Positions 50,142 to 59,684 of a stretch of 64,000 nucleotides of DNA are shown here, piece after piece. Every line of letters starts with the position of its first letter. Position 1 is the stretch's first letter. The stretch spans positions 62,001 through 126,000 of the forward strand of contig CANEZP010000011.1 of the NCBI GenBank assembly GCA_947444305.1, in the 5' to 3' direction. The notes below the pieces were generated by a model. That model searched no databases and was not told the DNA's origin. It was given only the letters and a program-made list of their open reading frames with translations. The stretch comes from Pseudobdellovibrionaceae bacterium. Lineage in GTDB: Bacteria; Bdellovibrionota; Bdellovibrionia; Bdellovibrionales; UBA1609. Position numbers and translations under genes: made by a program.

Positions 50142-51407
50142 ATGAAATACGTTCTGATCTTGACCACAATGTTGTTTTTCTCGGCGTGTTCGCACGACGA
50201 TAACGATAGAAACAAACCGAAACCGCCCCCGGTAGAGAAGCCGGCGCCGCCGCCTACGCCTCCGACTCCCCCGCCGCAGGAGCCGACCGAACCGCCGCAA
50301 GCGGAGCAACCGAAGCCCGATCCCGCTCCCGCTCCTAAGACGGAGGAAAAACAATCTCAGCCGAAAGACGTAGTTGTACTACCGCCGGTAAAAGTTCCGA
50401 ACGAACCCGCAACGCCTGCGCCCGCGAAGGAAGAGCCGCCTAAGAAACTTGAAGAACTTCCCGTCGTGAAGCCTGCGCCCGCGCCCGCGCAACCGCAATC
50501 TCCCGCGCCGGCGAAACAAGAACCGAAAAAACCTTTGCAGGATTTGCCGGTCAACCCGCCCGTAGCCCCGATCGAAAATCAGAGCCCCGCTCCGGCGAAG
50601 ACCGAGCCTTCTAAAAAATTAGAAGAGCTACCGGTCGTTGCGAAGCCCGCACCGTTGGAAAATCAGAGCCCCGCTCCCGTAGCTACGCCCGCGCCCGCTC
50701 CCGAAGCGAAGCCGGCCCCGGAAGCGAAACCCGCTCCCGAGCAAAAAGCGGAGTCCGACAAGTCTGATAAGAAAGGTTACTACCCCCCGAAAGGTTCGAT
50801 CGCCCAGTTGGTGAACGACAACGATCTCGAAGGTGTCCAGAAAGTCATCAACTGGAACCCGCCCGAGCTCGACGAACGCGATCAATTAGGACGTGCGCCC
50901 CTGCATTACGCCCGCACGGCCGATATGGCGAATTTGCTTTGGGATCGATGGGTAAAAGTACGTCATCAGTACTCGACCGAAACCCGTGCCGCTTCGTTAG
51001 TGCTCGACAACGAAGGCTTGTTGCCGATTCACATGATGGTCATCGACGGTGCGAAGGATGCTTTGTCCGTTCCGATGTACCAATGGTGTTCATGGTGGCA
51101 CAGCGGTGATTGGAACACCCGCGATGATCAAGGCCGCACGATTCTTCACCTTGCCGCAATCAACGGTGACCCCGAATTGGTTCAGTACATTTTAGATTGC
51201 CAGTACACGGCCACGTCGGTGAAAGACAAAGAAGGCCGCACGGCTTTGCACTACGCAGCCACGCATAAAGATTTTAAAGCCGGCCGTATTCTTTTGCGCA
51301 ACGTCGAATACGACCTGAGCGTCAAAGATAAGCACGGCGATACGGCCGTTAGCCTCGCGAAGAAAAACGGGATCTCGGAAACCGAGTTCGCGAAAAAAGC
51401 TAAATAG
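50142..51407 (+). CDS. Proline-rich ankyrin-repeat lipoprotein
   Basis: The 421-residue product has signal MKYVLILTTMLFFSAC (lipobox FSAC). A proline/alanine/glutamate/lysine-rich stretch (about 25-205) contains imperfect repeats such as PAPAKTEPSKKLEELPVV and ENQSPAP. Four or so ankyrin repeats follow (about 215-415): DQLGRAPLHYARTADMANLL, DDQGRTILHLAAINGDPELVQYIL, DKEGRTALHYAATHKDFKAGRIL and DKHGDTAVSLAKKNG. The rigid linker could span the periplasm and hold a protein-binding ankyrin head. A terminator follows. Confidence 0.85.
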   Translation: MKYVLILTTMLFFSACSHDDNDRNKPKPPPVEKPAPPPTPPTPPPQEPTEPPQAEQPKPDPAPAPKTEEKQSQPKDVVVLPPVKVPNEPATPAPAKEEPPKKLEELPVVKPAPAPAQPQSPAPAKQEPKKPLQDLPVNPPVAPIENQSPAPAKTEPSKKLEELPVVAKPAPLENQSPAPVATPAPAPEAKPAPEAKPAPEQKAESDKSDKKGYYPPKGSIAQLVNDNDLEGVQKVINWNPPELDERDQLGRAPLHYARTADMANLLWDRWVKVRHQYSTETRAASLVLDNEGLLPIHMMVIDGAKDALSVPMYQWCSWWHSGDWNTRDDQGRTILHLAAINGDPELVQYILDCQYTATSVKDKEGRTALHYAATHKDFKAGRILLRNVEYDLSVKDKHGDTAVSLAKKNGISETEFAKKAK

Positions 51408-51449
51408 TATCCGCTAAGTTTAAACGTTGGGCGTTCTCCGCCCAGAACC

Positions 51450-51477
51450 GAAAGCCTCCACCAACGTGGGGGCTTTC
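51450..51477 (+). terminator. Terminator of the ankyrin lipoprotein gene
   Basis: GAAAGCCTCCA (51450-51460) pairs with TGGGGGCTTTC (51467-51477) with one G-U, loop CCAACG, followed by TTATTTG. It lies 43 bp after the stop. Confidence 0.7.
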
Positions 51478-51558
51478 TTATTTGTGCGTCTCAATCTGAG
51501 ACATAATCACATCATTTTTGTCATTCGCTCCTTCGCACGAATCCGGCGAAGATTAATT

Positions 51559-51672
51559 ATGGACGCAAAACAAAACTCGAATTCAGTGACGCCGTTGTTA
51601 TCTTTAAACTGGTTAACGGTCGTGATGACTTCAACCATCGCGATCGTCTATTTCTCGATTATTATTAATTGA
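51559..51672 (+). CDS. Possible 37-residue membrane peptide
   Basis: A short frame encodes a peptide starting MDAKQNSNSVTPLLSLNW, with one hydrophobic helix (TVVMTSTIAIVYFSIIIN) to the end. The ribosome site is weak (GGCGAAG). It has its own spacer after a terminator and a GTCTCA-ATC-TGAGAC inverted repeat (51491-51505) upstream. Its small size and the hydrophobic pattern make it plausible but unproven. Confidence 0.4.
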   Translation: MDAKQNSNSVTPLLSLNWLTVVMTSTIAIVYFSIIIN

Positions 51673-51703
51673 GGGTGCATTCTTTATCGCGGAAGTAGCG
51701 GAC

Positions 51704-52711
51704 TTACTCCGTAAGGATGTAGTTCATCGGGTCGACGGCGATACCGTGGATGCGGACTTCGTAGTGTAAGTGCGCGCCGGTCGAACGGCCGGTGGTACCG
51801 ACGGCCGAGATCGCGTCCCAGCGGCGGACTTTTTGACCTTGTTCAACGAAGACGCGTGAGTTGTGGCCGTAGCGGGTGACCACGCCGTAACCATGATCAA
51901 TCGAAACGAGTTTACCGTAACCGGATTCGTAACCGACGTACGAAACGACGCCGTCGGCCGGCGCGAAGACCGGCGTGCCCGGGGGCGCGGCCATGTCGAC
52001 GCCCGCGTGCATGTGCGGATGATTGGTGAACGGATCTAAACGATAACCGAAACGCGAAGTGAACCAGCCTTTGGTCGGTTTGATCGAAGGGGTTGCCGTT
52101 AGCAAAGTTTGGCGCTCGCTCAACGAATCCCACAATTGCAAAACACCTTGTTCACGCAATTGCGATTGGCGTAACGCACGGTCGATGCGAATCGAAAGCG
52201 AGGCGTAGTCGCGAGCGGTATCGTCGGTCGTCGAGACGCTAAGCTCGCCGGATTTTTCGTCGGCGAAGGGTTCTTCCTGCGGTTGCGGATCGCGAATCAA
52301 AAACTCGCTCGAAGGCATCCGTGTCACGGCGTTGCCTTCGGGATCGGCGACGTTACGCGCCGACGGACTTAGGGCCAGCTTGAGCACGCGCTCTTCATCT
52401 TCGACGTTCGTGATCAGATTTAATTTCTTAGTGAAGTTTTGGATGCGCTCGACGCTGGACTCAAGGCTAGAGAGTTTCTCTTCGGCGACTTGGAATTGGC
52501 GTTTCAATTCTTGATTTTCGGCTTTGAGGTGCCGGTTCTCGTTCGCCTTCAATAATAACCCGACGTAGTCGAGGGCGGCGGTGGCCGAAAGTAGAATCAA
52601 ACAAAAGCCCAGAAAACCAAAGGTCTTAACCCAACCCGAAGTCAGATTGAGTTTCACCGTGCGGCCGTGCCGGTTGCTGGCGATCAAAATGGTGTAGTTC
52701 TTATTATTCAT
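51704..52711 (-). CDS. M23 (LytM) peptidoglycan peptidase, membrane-anchored
   Basis: The 335-residue protein has a membrane helix at about 27-48 and a coiled coil at about 55-100 (NENRHLKAENQELKRQFQVAEEKLSSLESS). A C-terminal LytM domain follows (about 215-335). The zinc ligands are in HMHAGVDMAAP and HLHYEVRIHG, with RYGHNSRVFVEQGQKV between. It should cleave peptide cross-links in peptidoglycan or act in cell shape. The layout resembles the coiled-coil M23 proteins linked to bactofilins. The PP2C gene lies upstream on the same strand. Confidence 0.92.
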   Translation of the reverse strand: MNNKNYTILIASNRHGRTVKLNLTSGWVKTFGFLGFCLILLSATAALDYVGLLLKANENRHLKAENQELKRQFQVAEEKLSSLESSVERIQNFTKKLNLITNVEDEERVLKLALSPSARNVADPEGNAVTRMPSSEFLIRDPQPQEEPFADEKSGELSVSTTDDTARDYASLSIRIDRALRQSQLREQGVLQLWDSLSERQTLLTATPSIKPTKGWFTSRFGYRLDPFTNHPHMHAGVDMAAPPGTPVFAPADGVVSYVGYESGYGKLVSIDHGYGVVTRYGHNSRVFVEQGQKVRRWDAISAVGTTGRSTGAHLHYEVRIHGIAVDPMNYILTE

Positions 52712-52798
52712 ACGCTCTAGTCGTTATGATTTAACGAGGATGACCCTTTGTCTATAATGACCGCGAACGATGACATTAGGGTTCATTAGCTGAATGCG

Positions 52799-53539
52799 TC
52801 AACCGTCAATTATGGGTCGGATGACGATGACGGAGATATTGTCGTCCCCGCCCGCGATCTTCGCTTCTTTGATGCACTTGGCCACGGCTTCTTCGGGAGG
52901 CGTCGTGCGTAAAAGTTCGTGGAGGCGATCGGGCTGGACCAGACCGCTGAGTCCGTCGGAGCACAAGAGATACAAATCGCCCGGTCCGGGTTCACGCTCG
53001 AGAACGTCAACCATCACTTCACGCTCAAACCCGACGCTGCGGGTGATCACGTTGCGACCCACGACGTGCGGCGCTTCTTCTTCGGTGATGACGCCGGCGC
53101 GGACCTGCTCGTTAATCAAAGAATGATCTTCGGTCAGTTGCCACAAATAAGGATTGCTCCATAAATAGGCGCGCGAATCACCGACGTTGCCGAAATATAA
53201 ACGGCCGCGATGCGCCCACATCAAGACCATCGTCGTACCCATGCCCATGAGCTCGGGTTGCTCGTAAGTTGCCTTGTGGTGAATGCGTGAACTCGCTTCG
53301 CGATAAGCTTCGCTTAAGACTTTGCGCGGAGAAAGTTTTGGATCGGTTGAGCGTTTCGCGATGACTTCCTGTACCGACTCGACAGCCAGTGCCGACGCGA
53401 CTTCCCCGCCTTTATGCCCGCCCATTCCGTCGGCCACGATGTAGAGATTAAGGTCGTGGTCGACCAAGATCGCATCTTGATTGATATCGCGTTTTAAACC
53501 GACGTCTGTTTGAGCCCATACTTCGAAGCGCATATTCAC
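52799..53539 (-). CDS. PP2C-type Ser/Thr protein phosphatase
   Basis: The 246-residue cytoplasmic phosphatase has all metal-binding motifs: RDINQDAILVD, YIVADGMGGHKGGEVAS, GMGTTMVLMW, VGDSRAYLW, LLCSDGLSGL and GGDDNISVIVI. It should remove phosphate from Ser/Thr residues, and the FHA proteins of this genome are natural readers of those marks. The canonical motifs contrast with the degenerate copy at 23556-24236. It is divergent from the TonB-like gene. Confidence 0.95.
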   Translation of the reverse strand: MNMRFEVWAQTDVGLKRDINQDAILVDHDLNLYIVADGMGGHKGGEVASALAVESVQEVIAKRSTDPKLSPRKVLSEAYREASSRIHHKATYEQPELMGMGTTMVLMWAHRGRLYFGNVGDSRAYLWSNPYLWQLTEDHSLINEQVRAGVITEEEAPHVVGRNVITRSVGFEREVMVDVLEREPGPGDLYLLCSDGLSGLVQPDRLHELLRTTPPEEAVAKCIKEAKIAGGDDNISVIVIRPIIDG

Positions 53540-53601
53540 AAGTCTACCTTAAGAATGGCTTAAATCCAGCCGATTAATAGATCGTGAATCCAAGAACACA
53601 A

Positions 53602-54528
53602 ATGATCAAGAAGTTGAGAACACCGGTCGCAGTATTTCTGCTGCTCTCTCTCGTCACGCACTTGAGCGTGCTTTTGGTTTTCACGATCGTGCCGGCCTTC
53701 ACGGCTCCGCCCGCTGCGGAACAGGTAGTGGTCGAGTATCTTCAGCCCGACGAGCTCACGCCGCCCGAGGAAGTGTCCACGCCCGGCCAGAAGAAAAAAG
53801 TTGCCGCTAAGTTGCACGACCAAATCGTCGAACAACAAAAGCAGCTGAACGACGAAAAACCCGAAGACTCACGCTTCTTGAGCGCATTCGACCAGAAGGT
53901 CGTTAAGCAAACTCAGGCCGAGCGCAACGCGAAGTTCAACAACACCGCTCAGGGTGGCCAGCCCGACGAGGGCGCGACCGACGGTGAAAAAGACAGCGAA
54001 GCAAAAGTTGAAAAGGCCGAGCGCAACAAACGCGACAAAGAAGCCGGCGAATTGCCCGAGTTAAAAGATTTGATGCCGAAATTTGCGCTGAACCCCGGCC
54101 CGAAGGCCCCGCAGATGGACGAGAACGGAAATCCCTCGGCGACGGACGATCACCTCAAAGACGTGCAATCCGGTTTACAAACTTTGTTGAGCACGCGTGA
54201 ATTTGTTTATTACGCTTACTACGCACGCATCAAAGACGCTCTTCGCCAACATTGGGAACCGAACGTTCGTGAAAAAGTGAAGATCATTTACCGCCAGGGC
54301 CGCACGATCGCGTCGGCCACCGATCGCGTCACGCAAGTCATGGTGACGCTTAATAAAAAAGGCGAATTGATCAAAGTCGAAGTGCTTACGCAAAGTGGAA
54401 TCGAAACCTTGGACGGCGCCGCCGTCGAAGCGTTCCGCCAAGCTTCGCCCTTCCCGAATCCGCCTCAAGGAATGGTCGAGTCCGACGGTACCGTAAAGAT
54501 CCGTTGGGACTTCGTCCTCGAAGCATGA
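53602..54528 (+). CDS. TonB-like energy transducer
   Basis: ATG 53602 (a GTG at 53584 is possible) gives 308 residues. An N-terminal membrane helix (VAVFLLLSLVTHLSVLLVFTIV) is followed by a charged Glu/Lys/Pro-rich region (about 40-170). The C-terminal TonB domain (about 210-308) has YARIKDALRQHWEP, VMVTLNKKGELIKVEVLTQSG and LDGAAVEAFRQASPFPNPP. It probably couples inner-membrane proton force to outer-membrane receptors. The exbBD pair at 30.2 kb is a possible partner. Its stop overlaps the next gene (ATGA). Confidence 0.85.
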   Translation: MIKKLRTPVAVFLLLSLVTHLSVLLVFTIVPAFTAPPAAEQVVVEYLQPDELTPPEEVSTPGQKKKVAAKLHDQIVEQQKQLNDEKPEDSRFLSAFDQKVVKQTQAERNAKFNNTAQGGQPDEGATDGEKDSEAKVEKAERNKRDKEAGELPELKDLMPKFALNPGPKAPQMDENGNPSATDDHLKDVQSGLQTLLSTREFVYYAYYARIKDALRQHWEPNVREKVKIIYRQGRTIASATDRVTQVMVTLNKKGELIKVEVLTQSGIETLDGAAVEAFRQASPFPNPPQGMVESDGTVKIRWDFVLEA

Positions 54529-55076
54529 CGATCCTCCTGCTTTGCGGTTACCGCGAGCGCGACGAGGCCGAAGAGAAAGCCTTGTTCCACACCCACCTCG
54601 ACGATCAAATCCGAAACCTGCGTGGGCTGGGCTTTAACGTCATTTGCGTTCTGGCCGGTGCGCACGCCGATGATCAATTGCGCTTTTGCCGCCGCATCAC
54701 CGAAACCGAACTCGTTTTCGACACCAGCGACAATCCGAACTTAGCCTCAAACCTGAAGGCCGGACTGGCCGGAACCGACGGCGCCGGATGTTTCGCCCTC
54801 CCCGTCGAAGTGCCCTGCCCCTCGCGCGAAGCCTTCACCATCCTTCGCGAAGTCTGGCGGACCCGCGGTTTCCATACCGAAACCAATATTTACCAGCTCG
54901 TTTCGGACGAGGGTGCGCCGTCCCACTACGGTTTCCCGCTGCTGATCACCCGTTCGGGCAACACTTTGATCAAAGAAATGCCCGGATTCCGCTCCCTGCT
55001 CGACACGCGCCTGAAGTACCTCCAACTTGGCGAATCTGAACATGCAGGCCTTGCCTCATTGGAATTCCCGCTCTAA
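54525..55076 (+). CDS. MobA-like nucleotidyltransferase homologue, degenerate
   Basis: ATG 54525 overlaps the TonB stop and gives 183 residues. The order of elements follows MobA/MocA-type NTP transferases: an N-terminal strand MTILLLCGYRERDEAEEK where the glycine-rich nucleotide loop should be, then LVFDTSDNPNLASNLKAGLAG, then CFALPVEVPCPSREAFTIL in the place of the LADMP motif, and HYGFPLLITR. The loop lacks its glycines, so catalysis is doubtful. Its function is unknown. Confidence 0.55.
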   Translation: MTILLLCGYRERDEAEEKALFHTHLDDQIRNLRGLGFNVICVLAGAHADDQLRFCRRITETELVFDTSDNPNLASNLKAGLAGTDGAGCFALPVEVPCPSREAFTILREVWRTRGFHTETNIYQLVSDEGAPSHYGFPLLITRSGNTLIKEMPGFRSLLDTRLKYLQLGESEHAGLASLEFPL

Positions 55077-55120
55077 ATTCACTCCTGCAAAAGATATCAA
55101 AAGCTCGCAGGAGAATACCC

Positions 55121-57919
55121 ATGGCCGTTGACACGAACGTACTGAACAATATCGCCCGCCGCGCCCATTACCTGGCCAACCGCATGATCCATTCCGCCAA
55201 CACGCGCGGCAATGTCGAAAAAGGCGATCCCAAAATCGGCGGTCACTCCTCGGCCAGCTCGAGTGCTTTACACATCCTCGGCGCGCTCCACTTAGTCATG
55301 CGCACCGGCTTTGACTGGATCGCCAACAAGCCGCACGCTTCGCCGGCCGATCACTCGTACAATTACTTGATGAATTTGTTGCTCGATCACGACAACAAGC
55401 CTTTGACGCTGGAAGAGTGCAACCACGCGATGACTTCTTTGCGCGCGTTCGCGCACAACGACGAGTGGGTTTTCCAATCGTATCACTCGGCCTACGATCC
55501 CGACCGCCACAACTTCTTCCCTTCGGGCACGGTCGGTATTCCGCCGGTGAACGCGGGCTACTTGGCGCTCGCTTACAAATACGCCGAACGCCACGGCTTC
55601 GACGTTCCGAAAGACGCGCACTTCTGGGCCATCATGGGTGACTCGGAATTCCGCGAAGGCTCGCTCGGCGAAGCGATGCCCGACTTTGCCGAACGCGAAC
55701 TCGGCAACTTGACTTGGATTCTGGATTTCAACCGTCAGTCCCTCGACGGTCACCGTATCACCAATCAAAAAGCGCTTCACGGCACCGACGACATGCGCGT
55801 TCAACGTATGATGGAAGCCAACGGCTGGCACGTCGTGCACGCGCGCCACGGCCAACTTCGTGAGAAGTTCATGAAGAAGGACGGCGGCGATACCTTCCGC
55901 GAACTTTTCGAAGGCGCCCTGAGCGATTACGAACTGCAAGTCGGATTGATGCTTAAAGATCCCAAAGAGCTTCGCACCTACTTGGTTGAAAAACACAAGA
56001 AGGCCGAGAAGTTCATGAAGTCATTGAGCGATGCCGATTTAATGGCCGCGTACCGCGATTTCGGCGGTCATGATTTCGTAACTCTATTGAACGCCTTCGA
56101 AGAAACCAAGAAAGAGAAATCGCGTCCGTCCATGGTTATCGCCCATACGATCAAAGGTTGGGGCTTAGAGATGGCGGCTAATCCCGGAAACCATTCGGCC
56201 ATCCCCGATGCGCCCGAATTAGATTTACTCGCCGAGCGCGGCGGCATGCCTAAGGGCGAAATGTTCGCGCGCTTCGACCCGAAATCCCCCGAAGGACAGT
56301 TCCTGAAAAAGCGCGGCGAAAAATTGCACGCCGATATCCTGGCGCAACACGCGCTTAAAGAAAAGAACGTCGCGAAATTTAAAAAGATAGGCGAAGAGCT
56401 CGGCGAAATTCCGGAAACTTTGGATATCAATTTCAAGATGGCCAACTACCCGCACACGCAGTGGATGCTCGGCCAGTTGACCGCGAAACTGACGCGCATC
56501 GCGAACACTTCGCTTGATCCTAAAAAGTTAAAAGAAAAACAGAAAGCGCTGAGCGAGACCGAAAAATCGTTCAAGCTCGCCGCCGAGATGCTGATTTCAA
56601 TGGCGCCCGACGTGGGCACCTCGACCAACCTGAACCCGGCGATGGACGGCAAGATCTACCAGGCCAACGATTCGACCGACATCGAATCCGAAATGGGCGT
56701 GAAAGATAAGTCCGTTCCCGATTTGACCCCTGGCCAAGAAGAAAACGATCGCTTCCTCCGCTTCGACATCCAAGAAGGCAACGTCATGTCGTGCGCGGGC
56801 TCGTTCGGTAAAGTGCGCGACACGCTCGGCATTCCTTTGATCCCGCTGATGACCGTTTACGATTTCTTTATCAAGCGCGCGCTCGATCAGTTATTTTACA
56901 ATTTGTACTGGCGCTCGTCATTCATCCTCGTGGGTACGCCCAGCGGTGTGACTTTGTCGCCCGAAGGCGCGCAGCACGGCTGGAAGAGCGATATCCAAGT
57001 GCCGAACCAAATCACTTGGGAGCCCTTCTTCGCGCAAGAACTCGATTGGATTTTCAGCGACGCGATCAAACGCATCATGACGTTCAACGACGAAGACCGT
57101 AACGGTGTGGTCATCCGTGGCGTTACCCGCGGCGTCGATCAAAAGATGTTGATGAATCTCTTGAAAACGCAACGCCGTTACAAGACCGACCAGGGCGTCG
57201 AGCTCGCCGCGCAAGGCATCGACAATCCCGCCGGCGGCACCGACGAATCCACGGTCGAAGCCGTGGCCGATGCCGAAGTGATGAAGCAATTGCGTGAAGA
57301 TGTTTTGAACGGCGGTTATTACCTAATCGATTACCGCGGTTACGCGGGCTACAGCCCGGCCGACAACGTGGTGAACATCGTCGCGATGGGTTCGCCCACG
57401 ACCGAAGCGGTAAAAGCTTCGCGCGCGCTACTTGAGCGCGGCATCTACGCCAACGTGATCGTGTGCACGAGCTCCGACCTGTTGCTCGGAAATCCCGCGC
57501 ACCTGAACGGTTACGAACACCTCAAGCAAACGCTTGGTCTCACCGGCGATTTATTTTTAAAAGGTGTCGACGCGACCGACTCGGGCGAGATCCGTACGCT
57601 CGCCGGCCGCCGCGTTCCGATCGTCAGCGTGCACGACGGTGAACCCGGGTTACTCGACAATATCGGTTCGGTCGTCGGGGTTCGCCAAGAGGCTTTGGCG
57701 GTACGGAAGCATTCGAAGTGCGGGCGTCCGACCGACGTATACGCGTATCACCACATCGACGCCGATTCGGTCGTCGAAGCCTGCGGTAAAGTGTTGAGCG
57801 AAACGGCTTTGGAAAACGTGATCATCGAAGGCCAAGCGTCGGCGTCGAACGGCCGGCACGCGGCCGATTGGCGCGAACTCTGGCCGTCACGCAACGCCGA
57901 GAGCTCGCAAGACAATTAG
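55121..57919 (+). CDS. aceE: Pyruvate dehydrogenase E1, homodimeric AceE type
   Basis: The 932-residue thiamine-diphosphate enzyme decarboxylates pyruvate and acetylates the E2 lipoyl domain. GGHSSASSSALHIL and the ThDP motif GDSEFREGSLGEA...LGNLTWILDFNRQSLDG lie in the N-terminal half. AHTIKGWGLEMAANPGNHS and the C-terminal transketolase-like domain (YRGYAGYSPADNVVNIVAMGSP) follow. The length exceeds E. coli AceE by about 45 residues. AGGAG precedes the ATG. E2, E3 and lipoate genes lie 20 kb away on the other strand. Confidence 0.88.
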   Translation: MAVDTNVLNNIARRAHYLANRMIHSANTRGNVEKGDPKIGGHSSASSSALHILGALHLVMRTGFDWIANKPHASPADHSYNYLMNLLLDHDNKPLTLEECNHAMTSLRAFAHNDEWVFQSYHSAYDPDRHNFFPSGTVGIPPVNAGYLALAYKYAERHGFDVPKDAHFWAIMGDSEFREGSLGEAMPDFAERELGNLTWILDFNRQSLDGHRITNQKALHGTDDMRVQRMMEANGWHVVHARHGQLREKFMKKDGGDTFRELFEGALSDYELQVGLMLKDPKELRTYLVEKHKKAEKFMKSLSDADLMAAYRDFGGHDFVTLLNAFEETKKEKSRPSMVIAHTIKGWGLEMAANPGNHSAIPDAPELDLLAERGGMPKGEMFARFDPKSPEGQFLKKRGEKLHADILAQHALKEKNVAKFKKIGEELGEIPETLDINFKMANYPHTQWMLGQLTAKLTRIANTSLDPKKLKEKQKALSETEKSFKLAAEMLISMAPDVGTSTNLNPAMDGKIYQANDSTDIESEMGVKDKSVPDLTPGQEENDRFLRFDIQEGNVMSCAGSFGKVRDTLGIPLIPLMTVYDFFIKRALDQLFYNLYWRSSFILVGTPSGVTLSPEGAQHGWKSDIQVPNQITWEPFFAQELDWIFSDAIKRIMTFNDEDRNGVVIRGVTRGVDQKMLMNLLKTQRRYKTDQGVELAAQGIDNPAGGTDESTVEAVADAEVMKQLREDVLNGGYYLIDYRGYAGYSPADNVVNIVAMGSPTTEAVKASRALLERGIYANVIVCTSSDLLLGNPAHLNGYEHLKQTLGLTGDLFLKGVDATDSGEIRTLAGRRVPIVSVHDGEPGLLDNIGSVVGVRQEALAVRKHSKCGRPTDVYAYHHIDADSVVEACGKVLSETALENVIIEGQASASNGRHAADWRELWPSRNAESSQDN

Positions 57920-57920
57920 T

Positions 57921-59684
57921 TTATAAAGTTTCGACCCACTTCACGATAACTTTATCGCCCGATTGCAACAGTCCGTCCTTAAACGTCAGGTTCGAAGGCT
58001 GACCCACCGTGAAGGTGAAGTCGGCCGCGTCGACGGCGGTTTTGACGCCTGCGCGGTCGATCGAAACGCTTTCGATTTGCGCGGGCTTCACTAAATTCAG
58101 AGTGTACGAGCGCAACGCAAATGATTCGATGAACTTACCCAAGTCGCCCATCGCGACGTCGTAATTCTTCGCGCAGATGCTCGATACGAACGCTTGCTGC
58201 GGCAATAGATCGCCCAGTCCGCGGTAAAGCAGACCCTTGTTCTTTTCGGTTCCGGCGGGGCACATTTCGGTCATGTTCGCTTTCACGTCGTTGATCACGA
58301 ACGAAAGGCGGAAGCTGTTCATGCCGAGCGTAGAGATCGCGAGCGCCTTCGTTTGTTCGATCGCGCTCGAACCGGTGTCGACGAGTGAATCCTTGATGAT
58401 GGTTTCGGTTTTCTTGAGCCCATCGACCAAACCATATTCTGCGCAAGGGTCACGCCATTGCGAGGCCTGAACCGACGGGGCTTTCTTCTTCATGTATTCG
58501 GCGACGTTGGCGTAGTTCACGCCGCCGTTCATGAAAGCTTTGCCGCACAATCCTTTTTCCGTTTGGTTCGCTAAGGTCAGCGTCGTTACGCTCTCGGCGT
58601 GGACGAATTTGCACGTGTTGGTTTGCGCGACCGGAATATTGAGGCTGGTCGCCGCGGCTTGTTGTTGCGCGCTTGAGCAAACAACCGAAGCCGACGAGAC
58701 GGCCGTCGCCGGGCAAAGCGCCGGTGATTTTGCGCAATCGATGTTGACGCTGCGGTTTTGCTTACAGGCTTCGGTCAAACCACCGTCCATCACGCAGGCC
58801 GGATTGTCGTGCACCAAAGTCACGCGCAAAACCGTCGAGGCGCTGTAGGTCGCGCGGTAAGTGAACGGCGCTTTGCAATCATTCGTGGCCGAACACTTCG
58901 CTTCGGCCGCGGCTATCTTGTAAACGTCGTCGGCGGCCCCGTAGCAGTTTTCCATCTTGATCGAATCGTCTTCGTCACTAAGGACGACGACGGCCACGCG
59001 GTCACCCGGCGCTACGATCTTATTGGCTTCTTTATCTTTAAGTACGCGAAGCATCGTGCAAAGTCCCGATTCTTGGTCGGCACCGTTCACGCCTACCGCT
59101 TTAATTTTCGCTTCGAGCTTGTTGCTGATCGCGGTCATCTCGGCGTCCGTCATGTTCGAACGGAAGCCCAGCGGTGCGTTGTTTTCGAGCGCGAGCGATT
59201 TGGCTAAACGGAATTTATTTTTGCGAACGTGCGGTTTGCCGTTCACCTGCGCGGCCGTGACCACGGCCCCGGCGGCATCGACGTATTCGATCGCTAAAGC
59301 TTCGGCCGAGGTGTTCGCCGATCCGGGCGTTGCGCTCGTCGTGTACATGTGGAAGTCGACGTTCAACTTTTGTGATTTCAATTTCGCCAGCATGCCCTTC
59401 ACGCCGGTCGCCAAAAGATCTTGGTAACGTTTCATGCTGTTGGAGTTATCCACGATCATGATCAGTTTCACTAGGGGTAAATGCTCCTTCTGACCCGTCT
59501 GCACGTTGAACTGATATTCGCCTTTTTCAGGGATGGGTTCCGCGGGCACGACGGGTTCAACCGTCTCGCCGCTTTGACTATTTAGTGCGTCGCCGCCGTT
59601 GAAGCTGACCGGTTGCGCGCAGTTTTGAAAAACCGAGAGACCAAGCGCTAAGGCTAAGGCCAGACCGATAACACGCATGTACAT
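57921..59684 (-). CDS. vWA-domain lipoprotein
   Basis: ATG 59684 follows GAGGGG and gives 587 residues, starting MYMRVIGLALALALGLSVFQNC (lipidation at Cys22). The von Willebrand A domain has the MIDAS start IMIVDNSNSM and a later RVAVVVLSDEDDS. A cysteine-rich insert (about 270-400) and a C-terminal beta domain follow. The VFQNCAQP signal end is typical of lipoproteins in Bdellovibrio-like bacteria (recalled, not checked). It is a likely surface adhesin or protein-binding factor. Its end touches the aceE stop (convergent). Confidence 0.83.
   Translation of the reverse strand: MYMRVIGLALALALGLSVFQNCAQPVSFNGGDALNSQSGETVEPVVPAEPIPEKGEYQFNVQTGQKEHLPLVKLIMIVDNSNSMKRYQDLLATGVKGMLAKLKSQKLNVDFHMYTTSATPGSANTSAEALAIEYVDAAGAVVTAAQVNGKPHVRKNKFRLAKSLALENNAPLGFRSNMTDAEMTAISNKLEAKIKAVGVNGADQESGLCTMLRVLKDKEANKIVAPGDRVAVVVLSDEDDSIKMENCYGAADDVYKIAAAEAKCSATNDCKAPFTYRATYSASTVLRVTLVHDNPACVMDGGLTEACKQNRSVNIDCAKSPALCPATAVSSASVVCSSAQQQAAATSLNIPVAQTNTCKFVHAESVTTLTLANQTEKGLCGKAFMNGGVNYANVAEYMKKKAPSVQASQWRDPCAEYGLVDGLKKTETIIKDSLVDTGSSAIEQTKALAISTLGMNSFRLSFVINDVKANMTEMCPAGTEKNKGLLYRGLGDLLPQQAFVSSICAKNYDVAMGDLGKFIESFALRSYTLNLVKPAQIESVSIDRAGVKTAVDAADFTFTVGQPSNLTFKDGLLQSGDKVIVKWVETL

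Noticed and set aside
49870-50169. Minus-strand frame of 99 codons in the divergent spacer, running into the ankyrin gene
   Set aside because: No ribosome site or signal peptide and no protein-like pattern. It starts inside a well-supported gene on the other strand.
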